Below are positions 1-8,090 of a stretch of 44,721 nucleotides of DNA, piece by piece. The stretch is from Gammaproteobacteria bacterium. GTDB taxonomy: Bacteria > Pseudomonadota > Gammaproteobacteria > GCA-2400775. The position numbers and the translations under genes are program-made. The stretch is taken from assembly GCA_002400905.2 (NCBI GenBank), contig NVRQ02000074.1, positions 1 through 44,721 of the forward strand, read 5' to 3'. Below the pieces are notes generated by a model that worked only from the letters and a program-made list of their open reading frames with translations, made no database searches and was not told the origin of the DNA. Position 1 is the stretch's first letter, and each line of letters begins with the position of its first letter.

Positions 1-93
1 ACTCAGTGCGCTCAGGTCTTCTGGCGTTTTAAGGTCTTTGGCTAGCTCGGCGGCTAGCGCATGTATTCTTGTTTGCTTCATTGTCATACTCAT
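1..93 (-). CDS. IS256-family (mutator-type) transposase, N-terminal fragment cut by window edge
   Basis: Thirty-one codons are visible, from an ATG at 93 down to the first base of the window. The peptide begins MSMTMKQTRIHALAAELAK and continues KTPEDLSALS, which resembles the start of IS256/mutator-type transposases, where a short helix and a '(K/S)xEDL' segment precede the DDE domain. A good Shine-Dalgarno (GGAG, about 7 bases before ATG) supports this start. No catalytic residue lies inside the window, so whether the gene is intact cannot be judged. Confidence 0.6.
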   Translation of the reverse strand, partial: MSMTMKQTRIHALAAELAKDLKTPEDLSALS

Positions 94-152
94 TATTGTT
101 CTCCATCAGAACGTTAATCAATAATGAGCCGTTACACAATTTAATTTACAGC
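1..152 (-). mobile_element. End of an IS256-like insertion sequence
   Basis: The segment 127-152, read on the minus strand, begins CTGTAAATTAAATTGTGTAA, a TA-rich terminal sequence of the kind that ends many IS256-family elements, and it lies about 35 bases upstream of the transposase start. The outer boundary is therefore put near 152. The element's other end is outside the window, so the inverted repeat and target duplication cannot be confirmed. Confidence 0.5.
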
Positions 153-628
153 CTCTCTTCCAAGGGAATACCCACATTAAGATGGTTAGGGTATTTCTGT
201 ATATCTCCTGTTCTGATGTAACCTCTCCTTTCATAATAGGCGATAAGCTCTGTGCGCTGAGACACAACTACCATTATGTACTTTTTGGCATTCAGCTTCG
301 TAGATGCGTAGCTTTCAGCTTGATGCAATATTTCTTTTCCTACTCCAGCCCCTTGTAGCTTCGGATGTACTGCGAAAAAACCAATGTAAGCTCTATCACC
401 ATCTTTCTCTATACAAACACAAGATGTAATTTCACCATCAACAACTGCCACTAATAAATGTGCATTTGGATTTGAGAGATACCCTTGTATTTCATTAACA
501 TTTGATCTGTCTCCGCCAACAAGATTAGTTTCTTTAGTCCATCCGCTCTCCCCACGATAGGCCAGATTAACCAGATCACATATATTCTCTATTTGCTCTG
601 CTTTAGCGACTTCTAATATAAATTCCAA
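146..628 (-). CDS. GNAT-family N-acetyltransferase
   Basis: A 160-residue protein covering the whole Gcn5-related fold, which transfers an acetyl group from acetyl-CoA to an amine; the substrate is unknown. The N-terminal part has the 'LVNLAYRGESGWTKE' segment common in a subgroup of small GNATs. Motif A is clear at about residues 88-100 (VHPKLQGAGVGKEIL, with the Q-x-x-G-x-G CoA loop), and 'YYERRGYIRTGD' is a typical motif B. The only start is TTG at 628 and it has no good ribosome site, so the 5' end may have been remodelled. The stop codon and last residue fall in the end of the adjacent IS, so the C-terminus may be slightly shortened. Base composition is AT-richer than the next genes, which fits an acquired gene. 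Confidence 0.75.
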   Translation of the reverse strand: MEFILEVAKAEQIENICDLVNLAYRGESGWTKETNLVGGDRSNVNEIQGYLSNPNAHLLVAVVDGEITSCVCIEKDGDRAYIGFFAVHPKLQGAGVGKEILHQAESYASTKLNAKKYIMVVVSQRTELIAYYERRGYIRTGDIQKYPNHLNVGIPLEERL

Positions 629-1197
629 CGCTGACTGCCAAAGAGAGTGAAGCGAAGGCGGTTAGTCGCCGATAGGCAACGCTGATTTATTTTTTCGTAA
701 TTGTGAGCGATAGCGAGTGATGGAGAAGAAAATAAACACCACTAGTTGCCGTAGAGCCACTGAGGTAGTGCTGCGTAGCCGGCGACGAGCTTGCGATGTT
801 GTGGCGTAGCGGCACGAACGCAGGGCGGTCGGTGCAAAAGGAATCAGTTGTCGCGTAAACGAGTCGGTTTTGCACAGGGAAGTGCTACGTGCCCTTGGGG
901 TGCAAAATCTATCACGAGAGAGCGACACAATCGATTAACTTATCCTATTTCGTTGCAACAGCAGAGATGACCAACAGAAGTATAGTCCCTTTGCAGGGGC
1001 ACACTAGGCAAAAGGAAAAAAAGAGTGTCAAAGAGTTAAAGCCGAGGAGCCGTTGCCGAGTTTACACAAGTCAATGAGTATTTTTGCGTGTACCCCTCAA
1101 GGGGGTATTGAACAGAACCCTTGGGATCTGAGGCTATTTTAAACGCCGCCATAGCAAAAAATATGCTTCGTGCAAAGCTCTCTATTGAATAAGCTGT
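629..1197. repeat. Repeat-rich non-coding stretch
   Basis: No convincing gene is present. The 8-mer GTGCAAAA occurs at 832-839, in inverted form at 868-875 and again direct at 900-907, giving two overlapping possible hairpins. CAACGCTGA is repeated directly at 626-634 and 677-685. The right part (about 1058-1182) is a diverged relative of the MITE found at 10671-10823. Open frames across the region have unusual composition and no family resemblance. Confidence 0.55.
1058..1182 (+). repeat. Diverged, partial copy of the MITE seen at 10671-10823
   Basis: This segment shares the right half of the 10671-10823 element in the same orientation: 'GTTTACA..AGT.AATGAG' at the left, then 'GCCGCCATAGC' and 'ATGCTTCGTGCAAAG' at the right. 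It differs by about 45 extra bases (near 1086-1129) that hold a small hairpin, TACCCC-TCAAG-GGGGTA, at 1091-1107. No clear left terminal repeat is visible, so the copy is either truncated or from another subfamily. It ends about 16 bases beyond the glycerate kinase stop codon. Confidence 0.55.
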
Positions 1198-2412
1198 TTA
1201 TTGCTTTAGTAATAAAAGAAAATCAGCAACATTACTTTGCCCTTTAGCAAACGACAATAGGGCATCCACCTGCTTAAGTAGCGTCGCCGAGTCCGCAGCC
1301 GCAAGAAATTTTTGCGCTGTTTCTCGCGTAACACCCATCTTGGATAACGTTGCACCATGAACCATTGCACCCGCATAGCCGCTATTTCCATCATCACCAT
1401 CGGTAGCAATAGTCACCGCAGTCAGTCCCGCCTTACCATAGAGACGCTGCGCCAGCGCTAAGGCTAAATGGCTATTACGACCACCGCAGCCTGGGGTTTG
1501 CAATAACCGCACAGTGGTTTCGCCAAACCAAAGATGTAATCCACAAGGTGCTTCGACCAGATAATCAACAATATAGTCAGCCCAGAGGATGGCATCACCC
1601 GCCATCGCTTTGCTATGACAATGCACTTGAACACCGCAGCTCTTTGCAGCAGTCGACATTGCGTTCAATGCCCCAGCTCTGTCCGCAACCACTTCTTGAT
1701 CAACCGCTACCAGACTAACTTCAGGCCTTGGCGGCTGGTTTGCACATAATTGTCTAAGCCAGTCCGGCACACCCTCTACACCTTCCGCCTGCGCAGAAAC
1801 CGTTAGTAACCCCGAACCGATAATCGCTGAATTGTTATCGATCACATCTGACATCAGCAGGCTCGTCACCTGTGTTGCACGAATAGACGCAAGCAGTCTG
1901 CCTGCCTTGATACGCGACACACACTGGCGAATCGAATTCATTTTTTCGATATCCAAACCTGAGGCCAATAGCCAACGATTGAGTTGCTGTAATTGGTCTA
2001 AAGAAACGCCCTCAGGCAACACTTCAACTAAGGCCGACGCACCACCGGAGATCAGAAAAACTAAACTCGTATCGGAAGGAGAATTTTCGAGATATCGAAC
2101 TAAGGCGCTGCCCGCATCAAGACTACCTTGATCGGGTATGGGGTGTCCGCCAACATATTGCTCAATACAAGATGGCAGAGAAGATTTCGCTGATACGGCC
2201 TCTTTACTGATAAGCAAGCCCGATACGACCCGCTTACCAAAGTGCGCCAAGGCACCCTCTGCCATTGATAAAGCCGCCTTGCCAATAGCCACTATGCCTA
2301 TATTGCCTTGCAGCTCGGCGCGGCTGCGTAGCGCATTATGCACACAGCCCTTACCCTCAACGCTATTCAAACCTGCCTCAATAATCGTAAGCAGGTCCGA
2401 ATGAGTCGACAT
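1198..2412 (-). CDS. Glycerate 2-kinase / MOFRL family protein (TtuD/GarK type II)
   Basis: A 404-residue protein of the DUF4147 plus MOFRL family. These enzymes phosphorylate D-glycerate with ATP to 2-phosphoglycerate; older annotations say hydroxypyruvate reductase. The N-terminal domain has 'VAIGKAA' near residue 41, 'GGHPIPDQGSLDAG' and the glycine-rich 'FLISGGASALVE'; the middle has 'SDVIDNNSAIIGSG'. The C-terminal MOFRL domain ends with 'GLTAVTIATDGDDGNSGYAGAMV', the family's nucleotide/metal signature. Length is close to the usual 410-430. It starts 19 bases after the metZ stop and is probably co-transcribed with it. No strong Shine-Dalgarno precedes the ATG. Confidence 0.88.
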   Translation of the reverse strand: MSTHSDLLTIIEAGLNSVEGKGCVHNALRSRAELQGNIGIVAIGKAALSMAEGALAHFGKRVVSGLLISKEAVSAKSSLPSCIEQYVGGHPIPDQGSLDAGSALVRYLENSPSDTSLVFLISGGASALVEVLPEGVSLDQLQQLNRWLLASGLDIEKMNSIRQCVSRIKAGRLLASIRATQVTSLLMSDVIDNNSAIIGSGLLTVSAQAEGVEGVPDWLRQLCANQPPRPEVSLVAVDQEVVADRAGALNAMSTAAKSCGVQVHCHSKAMAGDAILWADYIVDYLVEAPCGLHLWFGETTVRLLQTPGCGGRNSHLALALAQRLYGKAGLTAVTIATDGDDGNSGYAGAMVHGATLSKMGVTRETAQKFLAAADSATLLKQVDALLSFAKGQSNVADFLLLLKQ

Positions 2413-2431
2413 AAGGCTTGTATCAGTAAAG

Positions 2432-3622
2432 TTATACGAGCAAAGAAAGACCGCGGTCTAAATCAGCCTTTAAATCCGCTACCTCTTCAAGGCCGACGGA
2501 TACCCTCACCAGCGAACGAGTAATACCCGCAAGCTCTCTGTCTTCTTCACTCAAGCGACCATGTGTTGTCGTCGCAGGATGCGTAATCGTACTTTTCACA
2601 TCACCCAAATTAGCGGTAATCGAAATAAACTGCGTATTATTGATCACCTTCCAGGCGTCATCTTGCCCACCTTTCACTTCAAATGAAACAATACCGCCAA
2701 AGCCTGACTGCTGTTTCTTCGCCAGCGCATGCTGAGGATGGGTTTCTAAACCTGGGTAGTTAACCTTTGCAACAGCGGGGTGTTGATCTAACCACTTCGC
2801 AACCGCCATGGCATTTTCACAATGACCCCGCATACGCACTGACAACGTTTCCAGTCCATGCAAAAATATCCATGCATTGAACGGACTCATCGTCGGGCCC
2901 GTTGTCCGGGCATAGCTATAAATATCACCACCTACCAGCGCTTTTGATCCGACCACGGCCCCACCGAGACCACGACCCTGCCCATCAATATATTTTGTTG
3001 CTGAATGAACAACAATATCCGCACCGAATTCCAACGGTCGTTGCAATACCGGTGAGCAAAAACAATTATCGACAACCAATAAAGCATCATTTTGATGAGC
3101 AATATCGGCCAAAGCCTCCATATCACCTACCTCGGTCAGAGGGTTACCTGGCGTCTCCAGAAAAAATAACCGTGTATTCGGCTGAATCGCCGCACGCCAC
3201 GCTTGCGTATCAACTAATGAAACAAAACTCGCTTCAACACCAAAGCGCGCCATAACGTTTTTAAATAATAATATGGTCGAACCAAAGACGTTCAGCGAAC
3301 ACACAACGTGATCGCCTGATTTGAGCAGGCCCATCATCACCGCATTGATTGCTGCCATACCTGAACTTGTTCCAACAGCGCATTCCCCCCCTTCCATAGA
3401 GGCCAAGCGCTCTTCAAACATGCGTACACTAGGGTTAGTAAACCGCGAATAGAGATTGCCGGGTTCTTCACCGGAAAAACGTGCTGCTGCTTGTTCCGCA
3501 CTATCGCAAACGAAACTTGATGTCGTATAAATTGATTCGCTATGCTCGCCTTCATGCGAGCGCGAAGTTCCGACTCGCACCGCCCGAGTACGAATACCTA
3601 ATTGAGACAAGTCTTTATCCAT
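2432..3622 (-). CDS. metZ: O-succinylhomoserine sulfhydrylase
   Basis: A 396-residue PLP enzyme of the Cys/Met metabolism family. MetZ converts O-succinylhomoserine and sulfide to homocysteine, the direct-sulfhydrylation route to methionine. The PLP lysine is K210 in 'VVHSATKYIDGQGRGLGG', wording that is typical of MetZ rather than MetB or MetC. 'NLYSRFTNPS' near 57-66 and the C-terminal 'SLVRVSVGLE' arginine motif are also present. In Pseudomonas metZ directly follows purF; here an accessory block of about 4.4 kb separates them, and metZ instead has its own promoter with a SAM-II-like riboswitch and terminator. This regulation supports the methionine-biosynthetic role. Confidence 0.95.
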   Translation of the reverse strand: MDKDLSQLGIRTRAVRVGTSRSHEGEHSESIYTTSSFVCDSAEQAAARFSGEEPGNLYSRFTNPSVRMFEERLASMEGGECAVGTSSGMAAINAVMMGLLKSGDHVVCSLNVFGSTILLFKNVMARFGVEASFVSLVDTQAWRAAIQPNTRLFFLETPGNPLTEVGDMEALADIAHQNDALLVVDNCFCSPVLQRPLEFGADIVVHSATKYIDGQGRGLGGAVVGSKALVGGDIYSYARTTGPTMSPFNAWIFLHGLETLSVRMRGHCENAMAVAKWLDQHPAVAKVNYPGLETHPQHALAKKQQSGFGGIVSFEVKGGQDDAWKVINNTQFISITANLGDVKSTITHPATTTHGRLSEEDRELAGITRSLVRVSVGLEEVADLKADLDRGLSLLV

Positions 3623-3716
3623 TACAACCTCGCCGATTTTATCGACCCATTAAAATAGAGTAACGCTATCATTAAGCATAAAATGCTAAACATAAAATAT
3701 TATGAAATACCAGGCA

Positions 3717-3761
3717 TAAAAAAACCCACTTATTTATCCGAAAACGATAGCTAAAGCGGGT
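3717..3761 (-). terminator. Rho-independent terminator in the metZ leader, with a competing antiterminator
   Basis: On the minus strand ACCCGC (3761-3756) can pair with GTGGGT (3729-3724), with TATC/GATA pairing inside, followed directly by seven T. The strand containing ACCCGC is also half of a perfect 10-bp alternative stem, AGCTAAAGCG (3776-3767) with CGCTTTAGCT (3758-3749). The two structures exclude each other. The GCTAAAG arm of the alternative stem belongs to the 3' part of the SAM-II aptamer, so ligand binding would free the terminator. Confidence 0.65.
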
Positions 3762-3820
3762 CCTCTCGCTTTAGCTGCATTTATTACGCGCCCGCAAGCT
3801 GAGTTTTTCAAATCCGGCGC
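3759..3820 (-). ncRNA. SAM-II (SAM-alpha) riboswitch upstream of metZ
   Basis: Read on the minus strand, the leader begins GCGCCGGATTTGAA, then AGCTTGCGGGCGC and GTAATAAATGCAGCTAAAG..GAGAGGA. This has the same order as the SAM-II pseudoknot: a GC-rich P1 arm, a GATTTAA-like loop, CTTGC, the other P1 arm, then (G)ATAAATG-AGCTAAA and a purine-rich tail. P1 would be GCGCC/GGCGC, and the AGCT in the loop can pair with the AGCT of AGCTAAAG to form the pseudoknot. The aptamer begins about where the promoter would start the transcript and lies about 140 bases before the metZ ATG. The assignment rests on recalled family sequence, not on a covariance model search. Confidence 0.75.
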
Positions 3821-3826
3821 AATTAA

Positions 3827-3855
3827 AGCTTATTTCTATATTAACAAGGTGTCAA
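3827..3855 (-). promoter_or_regulatory. Sigma-70 type promoter of metZ
   Basis: TTGACA (perfect -35, 3855-3850) is followed after 17 bases by TAAGCT (-10, 3832-3827; four of six matches to TATAAT). Transcription would begin near 3820, which is exactly the 5' edge of the riboswitch aptamer. Confidence 0.65.
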
Positions 3856-3861
3856 GCACTA

Positions 3862-4070
3862 GAGCTTCTTGAAATAGTTCCAAATGTGAGAGATACGCTT
3901 TAAGCAAAATTATGGCAAACATCTCAAATATTCTACAAATAGGTTCTGGCATCACCTTAGGGATATCTAATTCATTCAATACATGTTGAAAAAACTTGAC
4001 TACTTATAAATAAAGCGCAGAAAGTACCTTTCACACCATACGCTACACAACGCAAAAGATACCATGAATA
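3862..4070. other. AT-rich intergenic DNA between the M48 protease gene and the metZ promoter
   Basis: No open frame of note, RNA gene or repeat was recognised between the stop of the protease gene and the metZ promoter. A terminator for the protease gene is not obvious here. Confidence 0.5.
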
Positions 4071-6392
4071 TCATATACCGAGATACCCACCATAAATCGT
4101 GCCTCCAACAATAGTCAATGATACCGTCAAACGACAAGCGGATGGAACAAAACCATGTGCCAACTGAAAGCTGTCCCAAAACCCTAGCTTGCGCTGCAAC
4201 TCATTCTCGTTTCCAGGCAATAAAATTGGATATTGTGAAGGGACGACTGCTAACTGCGGAGCATCGCCAGGAAGAGTACTTTTCAACAAATGTCTGCGCA
4301 AAGATTCTTCAGTGTTAATAAGCTCTTCAAGAGTAACCTCAGCAAGCACCTGTAAAGCATTGGCAACCTGACTAGCTGATTCGTAAGCAGGTGAGCACCA
4401 ATCACCTAAATTATTCTTGTCAACCTGCACAAAATCAAAGATTAGGCATTGTTCAGACCAGCTTTCTACTCCTAGCGCCTCAGTAATAATAGACGGCAGC
4501 TGTATTTCGACAATCCGCGCTGACACCTCATTCATCACACCTTGAAATTTCACACAAACCTTTAACAAGCGCTTTCTCTCCCCAGCGCTGACTTTTCCGT
4601 CCGCCATAATTATTTGCCAGGTATTCTCAAATAACGCCCGTTCATCGTCGACGCATGCACTAAGATGTTCAACACAATGCAATAAGTGAATAAGGCTCAG
4701 CAGATATTCTTTCCAACCTCCACCTAGCTGCTCAGCAGCTTGCAAGTGTGCTCGCCGACAACTTGCATCATGTGCCATTAACCTACTGCCTACTTCTCTG
4801 CGCTCTGTAACAATTTGTTTAATCGCATCAGGTATCTCGTCTTTTCTAAGCTCCTCTCCACGATGACGAATGACGCCACCAGAAGGCTTCAGCTCACCGC
4901 GGCCTAATGCTTCCAGTGTGCTACTCTCAACATCGAGGTTTCGCGCTGCCTCTAAATCATCAGCTAATGACTCAGGATATAACTTTGCCAACGACTCAGT
5001 CGCACTAGCACTCAAGTTCCCGCCGCTAAGTATAGCGTCAATATCAGAGAAATTCCTGACAGAGCTTCGGCTAAGATAAACACCTCGATATTCAGGCGAA
5101 TACCATGCTTTGGCATAGCGTTGCTTGACCGCTTCAAAAGGAGATGCTAACTGCATTTTCTCCACTTTTTCTTCTGGATAGAAAATCAAACTAAGTTTCC
5201 TCCTTAAACAACCTGGGTCAACAAATAATTCCCATGAAGAACGGTCATCAATATCTGCTGCAACATAAGTCTGTTTCGCATTTTCCTCACGATCACTATT
5301 CGCAGGGTGAGTTGCCCACATCTGTGGTGGCAACGCAGACTCTTCATGGAATATGCGATGATCATGACGATTTAAATCTGGCATCTTTGGTGTTGCAGCA
5401 TATTCAGGGTTATTTAATACTCGTCTCATTTCTTCAATTACAGCAGTTTGTGCTAAAAATATATCTTCGAGTATCTTTTCGTCCGCAGCCTCTTTACTCG
5501 CAATACTTAACGCCGTCTGCCATGCCTGGTCTGCATTCTGCAGCTTGTGCAGCGCATGAATCAAAGCATCACTACCTGTAATAGACACCGCCACCAAGTC
5601 AGCATTAAATTCCATCTCACGACTTAAGGCACGCTCAGCTATAATTACTAATTTGAATAGAGAATCCATTAATGAACGAATCGACCATACAATCAAAGTA
5701 AGCAACCAACCAAGCCACGCAATACGAATATCAATTCGTGAAACAAACTTCAATAAGGAATCCAGCCAATCTCGTGTACCCACCATATGACTAATTATCT
5801 GTTGCGCCGTGTAAACCCAACGACCCACCATCATCGATCCTTGTGAAAAATGACCAAATTCATGAGCAAGCACCGCTTTAAACTCACCTAAGTTTAGGAC
5901 ATTTACTAAACCCAAACCTACAATGAGATTCTTTTTCGAAGGAAAAATAAGATTCACTAGTGACAAATCATAAAATACAGCGGCATTGACTTCTGAGGTA
6001 ATAAACACTCGATGAGGCTTAGGTGCGCCTATCTCATCTGACAACGTGTAGAGAAATTCAAATAAATGTGGCTCATCCTCACTGCTAACCTCGACACCCC
6101 CAGGCTGCCCAACCTTACGTACCGCGAAAAGCGATTTCGCCATAAATACCGTTAACAATATGACGCTGCCCGTAATAACCATCTGCCACAAGCCAGCATG
6201 ACCCGCTTTAATCGCCAACATACCTTTATAGCTAACCAGTCCAAAATAGAATGTCATAGCAACATAAAAGCCAATAAAACAAACCAACCCAGCCAGTGCA
6301 AACCACGCCCGCCTTTTATAACTTGCTCTCGCTTCGGTAAGCTCGCTAGGTACACCCTGCGGGCTCTCCGGATAGTACGACTGCTTCGACAT
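4071..6392 (-). CDS. Membrane-bound M48-family zinc metalloprotease with long C-terminal region
   Basis: A 773-residue protein. Hydrophobic segments at about 30-58 and 68-90 precede the peptidase domain. The zinc site is HEFGH at 177-181, with E261 in 'SREMEFNADLVAV' as the likely third ligand, the M48 (HtpX/Ste24-like) arrangement. More hydrophobic stretches lie at about 225-255 and at the extreme C-terminus. Residues about 300-750 are soluble-looking and much longer than HtpX (about 290 residues); part of this region ('IMADGKVSAGERKRLLKVCVKFQG') resembles a TerB-like helical segment. It probably cleaves membrane or membrane-proximal proteins, substrate unknown. AAGGAAG about 7 bases before ATG supports the start. 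The gene stands alone in the block separating purF from metZ and may be acquired. Confidence 0.8.
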   Translation of the reverse strand: MSKQSYYPESPQGVPSELTEARASYKRRAWFALAGLVCFIGFYVAMTFYFGLVSYKGMLAIKAGHAGLWQMVITGSVILLTVFMAKSLFAVRKVGQPGGVEVSSEDEPHLFEFLYTLSDEIGAPKPHRVFITSEVNAAVFYDLSLVNLIFPSKKNLIVGLGLVNVLNLGEFKAVLAHEFGHFSQGSMMVGRWVYTAQQIISHMVGTRDWLDSLLKFVSRIDIRIAWLGWLLTLIVWSIRSLMDSLFKLVIIAERALSREMEFNADLVAVSITGSDALIHALHKLQNADQAWQTALSIASKEAADEKILEDIFLAQTAVIEEMRRVLNNPEYAATPKMPDLNRHDHRIFHEESALPPQMWATHPANSDREENAKQTYVAADIDDRSSWELFVDPGCLRRKLSLIFYPEEKVEKMQLASPFEAVKQRYAKAWYSPEYRGVYLSRSSVRNFSDIDAILSGGNLSASATESLAKLYPESLADDLEAARNLDVESSTLEALGRGELKPSGGVIRHRGEELRKDEIPDAIKQIVTERREVGSRLMAHDASCRRAHLQAAEQLGGGWKEYLLSLIHLLHCVEHLSACVDDERALFENTWQIIMADGKVSAGERKRLLKVCVKFQGVMNEVSARIVEIQLPSIITEALGVESWSEQCLIFDFVQVDKNNLGDWCSPAYESASQVANALQVLAEVTLEELINTEESLRRHLLKSTLPGDAPQLAVVPSQYPILLPGNENELQRKLGFWDSFQLAHGFVPSACRLTVSLTIVGGTIYGGYLGI

Positions 6393-6515
6393 GACAATAC
6401 TTCCTTTTAAGAAAACTACGAATCAAAATAATTGCGTATATCCAGCCCTCGAAATATTTCTCCTAAGCCAAGATAAGCTTCAATTTAAATCAAACGTAAA
6501 ATTTTTTATTTAATC

Positions 6516-7613
6516 GCGGATTTCAGTCATAAGTGCGCCACGCATATTTCATGACGCTAGTTTCATTTTTGCATAAACTTCTTCAGGTGTTTTAAAGCCA
6601 AGAAGTTTTCGCGGTCTTTGATTCAAACGAGTTCGTATATCCATGACCTGTTTTGTAGTCACTTTATCTAAAGGCTTATCTTTGGGCAAGTATTGCTCCC
6701 CAAGGGCACGTGGTCGAATAAGTCCGTTGTGGTTTTCATTCAAACCACGCTCCCATGACCGGTAGGGGTGTGCAAAATACGTGTCAACATTCAATGCCTC
6801 GGCTACTTTTTCGTGGTAGGAAAATTCTTTGCCATGATCAAAAGTGATTGTGTGCAACACTTTTTTATAAGGCTTAAACATCGCTATAATCGCTTCTGTC
6901 ACGCCTTCCGCATGTTTGGAGAAACATGGGAAATTAAGTTTGATTTGCTAACACGTTCGGTCAGCGTCACTAGTACGCCCTTGTGCCCTTTACCAATCAC
7001 AGTGTCCGCCTCCCAGTCACCTATACGGGTTTTCTCATCAACGATAGCCCGCCGCTCTTCTATGCTAATACGATTGCCTATCTGGCCGCGTGCATCAGGC
7101 GACCTTGCCCGCCGTTTATATTTTTTATGCTGTAGATTTTTGTGTAAATCGCCTCCTTTGGCTTTGTCTTCCCTAGTAAAGTGATAAATACTGCCAGGGC
7201 AAACAGCCTCTAGCCCCTCATCCAGCAGCCGCCCCTATATTTGTTCTGGACTCCATTGATGCGACAGATCATGGGTTATTCGCACCACCATCGATTCCGT
7301 CATCTTTATTGACTTCGGCTTGTTCTGATGCCGACTTTGCGCAAGATAAGCAGCTTGCTGCGGTCGATACCCTCTTAATCCAGTGTTCCTGACTAACTCT
7401 CTTTTTATGGTGCTCTCATGTCGGTCTAATTCCTGTGCAATGAATGTATTGGAAAATCCAGCTTTCTTATAGGCGTAAATCTGGTATCGTTCCTCTTGGG
7501 TCAGGTGGGTATAGTACTTGCTCATAAGTCTCTCACATTGTGTTTTAGTCGACCAGTGAGAGTACTCTCTGGCCCAACTATTTCAATGTGGCGCATTTAT
7601 GACTGAAATCCGC
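6516..7613 (-). mobile_element. IS30-family insertion sequence, inactivated
   Basis: The ends form an inverted repeat: GCGGATTTCAGTCATAAGTG... from 6516 and its complement ending at 7613 match over about 26 bases with one mismatch. The element is about 1.1 kb, normal for IS30, and carries one transposase frame that is now broken. No convincing short target duplication is seen at the junctions. Confidence 0.85.
6549..7525 (-). pseudogene. IS30-family transposase, broken by a stop and a frameshift
   Basis: The N-terminal piece (7525-7238) starts MSKYYTHLTQEERYQIYAY and has the IS30 helix-turn-helix (FIAQELDRHESTIKREL). An in-frame TAG at 7235-7237 interrupts 'SPEQI-GRLLDEG'. Reading on, 'IGDWEADTVIGKGHKG' supplies the first catalytic Asp. 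A frame change near 6925-6945 is needed to enter 'VTEAIIAMFKPYKK', then 'TFDHGKEF' (second Asp) and 'ENHNGLIR' (Glu) complete the DDE triad. Both lesions must be bridged to make a full transposase, so the copy is inactive by itself. Its intact ends could still be moved by a related IS30 enzyme. Confidence 0.88.
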
Positions 7614-7682
7614 TTTTTTTTCAAAAGCTTAGACATTAAATTAAATATAGGGTTATCACTATTAGTTAGTATTGTTAGCGAC

Positions 7683-8003
7683 CTACCAAAGTTCATAACC
7701 ACTAATAAAGTACAAATTGATGGCACCCACCACAAGCGACACAATAATTATTACTTTCCAAATAGTCGGATATTGACCAAAGTTCTGTGGCTTATTAACG
7801 CCGAATTTCTTCATCATTTCCTCACCATCAATGGGGAAGAAACTCATCCCTACACCTACTATTGAAAAAGCAGGAAATAATAAGCTAAATGCCACATAAT
7901 AAGTTCCCGTGTCTAAGGCTTGCAGCCAAAAGTAAGAGGTTGCCCAAGCAAAACCCAATGCCATTATTGCGCCTATTAATCTTTGGTTATTTATCGATGG
8001 CAT
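7683..8003 (-). CDS. Small integral membrane protein of unknown function
   Basis: A 106-residue protein with three hydrophobic segments, at about 9-28, 35-55 and 82-102, separated by a polar loop (FPIDGEEMMKKFGVNKPQNFG at 56-76). I do not recognise a named family. The ATG is preceded by an AGGAGGGTGATG-like run (CTAGGAGGGTG on the minus strand), a strong ribosome site, which argues that it is expressed. It lies between the dead IS30 copy and purF in the accessory block, in AT-rich DNA. Confidence 0.6.
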   Translation of the reverse strand: MPSINNQRLIGAIMALGFAWATSYFWLQALDTGTYYVAFSLLFPAFSIVGVGMSFFPIDGEEMMKKFGVNKPQNFGQYPTIWKVIIIVSLVVGAINLYFISGYELW

Positions 8004-8090
8004 ACATCACCCTCCTAGCTAGATGATATTAATCAAGACCATAAATAGAGCTTTATTCAAAAAAACTATCTCCGCTTTCCACGCTTGGAA

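Noticed and set aside
629-700. Possible integron attC site beside the acetyltransferase
   Set aside because: GTTAGTC-like and CAAC segments are present, but the paired R/L boxes of an attC could not be arranged, and no integrase or further cassettes are seen.
662-928. Minus-strand frame of 88 codons over the repeat region
   Set aside because: Arg/Ser/Thr-rich composition, no family resemblance, and it lies across repeats; treated as chance.
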